Shown here: in pieces, positions 60,759 through 64,000 of the stretch
Layout: every line of letters begins with the position of its first letter
How positions within the stretch are numbered: the stretch's first letter is position 1
Assembly: GCA_008711295.1 (NCBI GenBank)
Contig: VUYV01000293.1
Coordinates: 353,994-417,993, forward strand
From: Anarhynchus alexandrinus
Taxonomy: Eukaryota > Chordata > Aves > Charadriiformes > Charadriidae
Direction: 5' to 3'
DNA: 64,000 nucleotides
Notes under the pieces: model-generated
Database searches by the model: none
What the model saw: only the letters and a program-made list of their open reading frames with translations
What the model was told of the DNA's origin: nothing
Program-made: the position numbers and the translations under genes

Positions 60759-60893
60759 CTACCACGCAGGTTGCAGAAACTTCTGCAATATCTTGGCTCT
60801 GAACGCACAACATCTGTCGGAACGGCAGCGTGTCTTAACTGCCTTCACATGCACACAATCCACCAAAACTCCTCCACGGTTGTCCTCTGCCAT
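60759..60893 (-). other. possible 44-codon small ORF
   Basis: The minus-strand frame starting at the methionine at 60893 has a good Kozak context (G at -3 and G at +4, GAAATGG). It reads MAEDNRGGVLVDCVHVKAV and a cysteine/arginine-rich middle (TRCRSDRCC), ending FLQPAW and a stop. The frame also extends upstream to 60983. Composition is protein-like and CpG is higher than in the surroundings. No homolog comes to mind. It could be an unannotated microprotein, an exon (an acceptor-like CTAACTTCCGCAG lies upstream) or chance. Confidence 0.12.
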
Positions 60894-61335
60894 TTCCTTG
60901 ACTTGGCAGCATAAACCACACACAGTTATCCGAAACAAAAAGGTTTCTGCGGAAGTTAGGCAGTTAAACACCTCTGAAAGCATTTCCTGACTTCTTTTCT
61001 TCTAATTAACTGCTAGAGCTAGTTTTCTCCTTAACTTCAGAGGAACTAAACAGATATGAGCAATCAAAAGAAGATTAATAGCCATTAGCGTTTGCCCGTG
61101 TGACTCTTCCAGAGCTACTATAAACATTTATGTCTGGTTTTCTGATGATCACTCACTGCTAAGGTTTGGAGGGTGAAAAAAAGGATCCATTTTTGTATCA
61201 CACTTAAATACTCAGCATCCAGAAATAATTATTTCCAGATTCTGTAGCACCAAAAGTAACGGAGAAGATACTGTGCGTGATACGGAAGACATTTAAATCT
61301 GCCCAGTGTACTGAGGGGCGAGGGGTGCCATGCAT

Positions 61336-61362
61336 TAAAAAATAAATAAATAAATAAATAAA
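61336..61362. repeat. (TAAA)n microsatellite
   Basis: About six TAAA units after an A run, followed by a purine-rich stretch. Confidence 0.9.
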
Positions 61363-62338
61363 GACAGCAAGAGGGAGCGAGGGAGGCAGAAGGAGAGGAA
61401 GACTTTCCATTTTAACGTTTTAGAAGTGTTCACGCTCTTTGGCATGCAAATAACTTCCCTGAGCTGATTAGGTGAGTCACTGTTTTTTTTCCCTAGAATG
61501 AGTTCTTTGTAGCAAAGACAGAACACTTTACTCTTAACAAAAATGACCCAGAATATCCACTAATATTTAGTGTAGTTATTGTTATAGATCTCAAGTAAGC
61601 ACCCTGCTAGAAAACACTGGGTGGGTATAATGTAGAAAAATAACTATTTTGAGCAGTTTCTGCCAATATATTTCTTACACAACTTAATGTGCAAACATTG
61701 CTGGCCCATTACTGTTAAGAAATGAGGAATTTTAAGGACTATTAAACACTCTGCAAATAGATCAGCTAAAAGTTATTCGGCACAGGTGTTCTTATAATTA
61801 GGTAACATTGGAAAAATGTAATGTTCAATGGTCCTTGTACTTTGCCCTTCTTCCTGTGTAGGAATGAATATTACCATTCATAATTAACCCAAATCTCTGT
61901 TCCAAGAGAAATAAACATTGAGTGTAAAACAGTAATGCTTTATTTTTATAGCATTTTAAACTAATTTTTTTTATAATTAATTGTATATTATTTAATTCAT
62001 ACTCACAATTACTAACTTTTACTGGAAACAAAAGTGCTAAGATCCTGGGAAGAGCCTGCTGGGTTTTTTCTGCATTTCATCTAGCCAGAATGGAACCAGG
62101 AGGCCCAGGAAATTTTACTGTTTCATGTTTGCTAGTATGACCTTTTTATTCCAAAGGACACAGGTTAGTCCCTGGGATATTATAAAGGCTGTTAGAGATC
62201 CTTTTTTAAAAAAAAAAATAATAAAAATTAATCACGCAGTGATTCCATGCAGAGAAACGTAGAATTTGTGTTTTTAATGAGCCTTGACAGTAGTCACGAG
62301 GTCTAACAAAAATTCCGGACCTGCAATGTTGGCAAATA

Positions 62339-62452
62339 TTCATAGAATCATAGAAACATAGAACGGTTTAGGTTGGAAAGGACCTTGAAGATCATTGAGT
62401 TCCAACCCCCTGCCATCGGCAGGGACACCTCCCACCAGACCAGGTTGCCCAA
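62339..62452 (-). mobile_element. CR1 LINE, short 3' fragment
   Basis: Inverted tail (CATAGAATCATAGAAACATAG) with one variant unit, then 'ggttggaaaggaccttgaag' and 'ggcagggacacctcccacc', ending at 'caggttgcccaa'. About 114 bp, non-coding. Same type as the copies at 4031 and 29400. Confidence 0.95.
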
Positions 62453-63624
62453 GGATAAAGATTCAGCGAACCTGCTTCCGGACAGCTAAAGTTTCAATGG
62501 ATTTACAAACATATCTCTGTTTGTTCAAGTCTACTTATTCATTATAGTTATTTGCTTATTAAACAGCTGCCAAGGCAGGTGCCATCCACTGAGATGAAAT
62601 GGTTTCTTTCTCGAACAGTTTATAACGTGCGTGTTGTCATTCTGGTGATAGGATCACTACTAGTTTTGTTCAATCAAGGGAGCAGCTACACCTTGGAAAT
62701 TCTTACGGGACTGTGAGATTAAATCGTTTATCCGTGGAAAGGTACAGCTGTCCTGCAAAAATATACATCTAAAAGATAACATATGCAAATGAATTCCACA
62801 TGAAAGACTAAAAAGGCTTTCATTCTTTGTTTTGTAATTCAGTAAGAGAGGTTGAGGGGGGCATTGGGGGGGTGAAGGTGAGTATCTATTACACAGCTTT
62901 GATAGCTGTTAAAGGAGGAAATTACTTGCAGCTAATACATATGTTAGTAAGTAAAAGCATTTTTTTCTCAGCATGTGTCCGATATTCTGCAATTCAAAAC
63001 TACATTTAAAGATATTGGAAGTGGTCAAACAAAACAAGAAAACGTGAGAATAAACAGAGAGAAGCCCAAGCAGTAAATATACACTTGTGTTTGAAGAAAC
63101 CTGTGTTTAAAGATCCAATAAAGAGTCTGGAGATCCTACTCGAGTGACAGACCGAAGGTATTGGATTGTCTCTTCACTCCAACCCCTGTGAATGTAAACT
63201 CACTGAGCGTTAGCGTAAGATTCCCCTGTGTCCCAAACAGTGAGGGTATAAGAATGCAGCCTGGGAGGCATATAGGAAATATATGAGTGTGTATGTATGT
63301 TCATGTGGATACAACATATTCATATATACTTCAGTACATTTAATCACATATCCTATTGGGAACACAAATAGTGTAATGAAAAATTTTTTGGGTAGAGGTG
63401 ATGTACGAGGAAATCTTCAAGTAATGCTTCAAGATATGATGCTTGATACTTCCCCCACAAAGTCCTGTGCTGGAAGAAATAAGAAGAATTGTCCATCCAG
63501 CTACCCAAGGCCATATGAAAGGCGGTCCTACAGTCCCTCCTATCTCTGACCCTGGAAGTCTGTCTTACCAGAGGATCTTTGAGGATATGTCTATCCCGAT
63601 CAAGACATGTGAGAGAATAAAAAC
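62453..63624. other. anonymous non-coding DNA
   Basis: No gene recognised. A plus-strand frame at 63283-63549 and its overlapping neighbour at 63443-63634 are open and weakly protein-like, without motifs. Nothing else notable was seen. Confidence 0.6.
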
Positions 63625-64000
63625 AGAATCATAGAATCATAGAATCACTGAGGTTGGAAGGGACCTTTAAGATCATCAAGTCCAACCATTAACCTATCCT
63701 GACAAAAACACTTCTAAACCATGTCCCCAAGTACCACATCTATCCTTTTTTTTAAACATCTCCAGGAATGGCGAATCCACCACCTCCCTGGGCAGCCTAG
63801 TCCAATGTTTAATAACCCTTTTGGGGAACAAATTTTTCCTCATATCCATCCTAAACCTCCCCTGGCACAACTTGAGGCCATTTCCTCTCGTCCTATCACT
63901 TGTCACCAAGGAGAAGAGGTCAGCCCCCACCTTTCAGGTAGTTGTAGAGAGCGATAAGGTCTCCCCTCAGCCTCCTCTTCTCCAGGCTAAACACCTCCAG
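63625..64000 (-). mobile_element. CR1 LINE, cut by window end
   Basis: Starts with a triple inverted tail (AGAATCATAGAATCATAG, then AATCACTGAGG) and 'ggttggaagggaccttt', continuing into the end of ORF2 on the minus strand ([21 protein letters not shown], then [16 protein letters not shown]). The frame breaks near 63745 in a T8 run of the plus strand. The block 'atcatcaagtccaaccatta' differs from the other copies, so this is a separate subfamily. The element continues beyond the window, so its 5' limit and total length are unknown. Confidence 0.95.

Larger units (their letters stand above)
52549..62338. other. 10-kb anonymous non-coding region
   Basis: No gene or transposon recognised. It contains an 18-bp perfect palindrome, a purine-rich tract, a 16-bp tandem repeat and a TAAA repeat. 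Weak frames at 55331-55516 and 55598-55861 (plus) and 57447-57737 (minus) have no motif. From about 56507 to 56635 the plus strand reads a 42-codon lysine/arginine-rich sORF (MTKTEKKKPDKESK...), most likely due to purine-rich composition. Confidence 0.55.

Noticed and set aside
63694..63957. Overlapping ORFs near the window end
   Set aside because: The minus-strand frame is the end of CR1 ORF2 and the plus-strand frame is its shadow.
1..64000. CRISPR arrays, tRNA or rRNA genes, bacterial operons
   Set aside because: No regularly spaced repeats with unique spacers, no cloverleaf with an intact anticodon arm and no ribosomal RNA segments were seen; the repeats are those of a bird genome.

Overview
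The window looks like non-coding nuclear DNA from a bird. It holds nine recognisable copies of CR1, the dominant avian LINE, several ending in the family's ATTCTATGATTCTATG-type 3' tail. It also holds one solo LTR of an avian ERVL-like family with TG...CA ends. The sequence is AT-rich, has no operon-like spacing or long open frames, and carries assembly gaps: a 629-base run of N and two single N bases. Species cannot be named from this. No CRISPR, rRNA, tRNA or bacterial-type system is visible.

Layout. 1-3655: AT-rich anonymous DNA. 3656-4430: an old CR1 fragment followed by a younger CR1, both on the minus strand. 4431-16443: anonymous DNA with a few palindromes, a three-unit 18-bp tandem repeat and small microsatellites. 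16444-16670: the most protein-like non-repeat ORF, a possible last coding exon on the minus strand. 20249-20877: assembly gap after a 17-base A run. 23205-23724: a 229-bp segment present twice at about 99% identity, separated by a single N and a scrap of CR1; this is either a recent duplication or an assembly error. 23941-24158: a small CpG-island-like patch. 26820-27548: solo LTR with a 5-bp target-site duplication (4 of 5 bases match). 29400-29500: short CR1. 29501-43445: about 14 kb with only simple repeats, hairpins and weak ORFs. 43446-43678, 46505-46773 and 51880-52548: three plus-strand CR1 copies, the last keeping the end of the reverse-transcriptase ORF. 52549-62338: anonymous DNA. 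62339-62452 and 63625-64000: two more minus-strand CR1 copies, the last cut by the window edge.

No gene can be called with confidence. The window is best read as a gene-poor region or a very long intron shaped by CR1 insertions, with some candidate exons, small ORFs and possible regulatory patches that need comparative or RNA evidence. I did not find a convincing new biological system. The items most worth checking are the duplicated 229-bp segment around the N, the possible minus-strand exons near 16.5 kb and 21.4 kb, and the CpG-rich patch near 24 kb.
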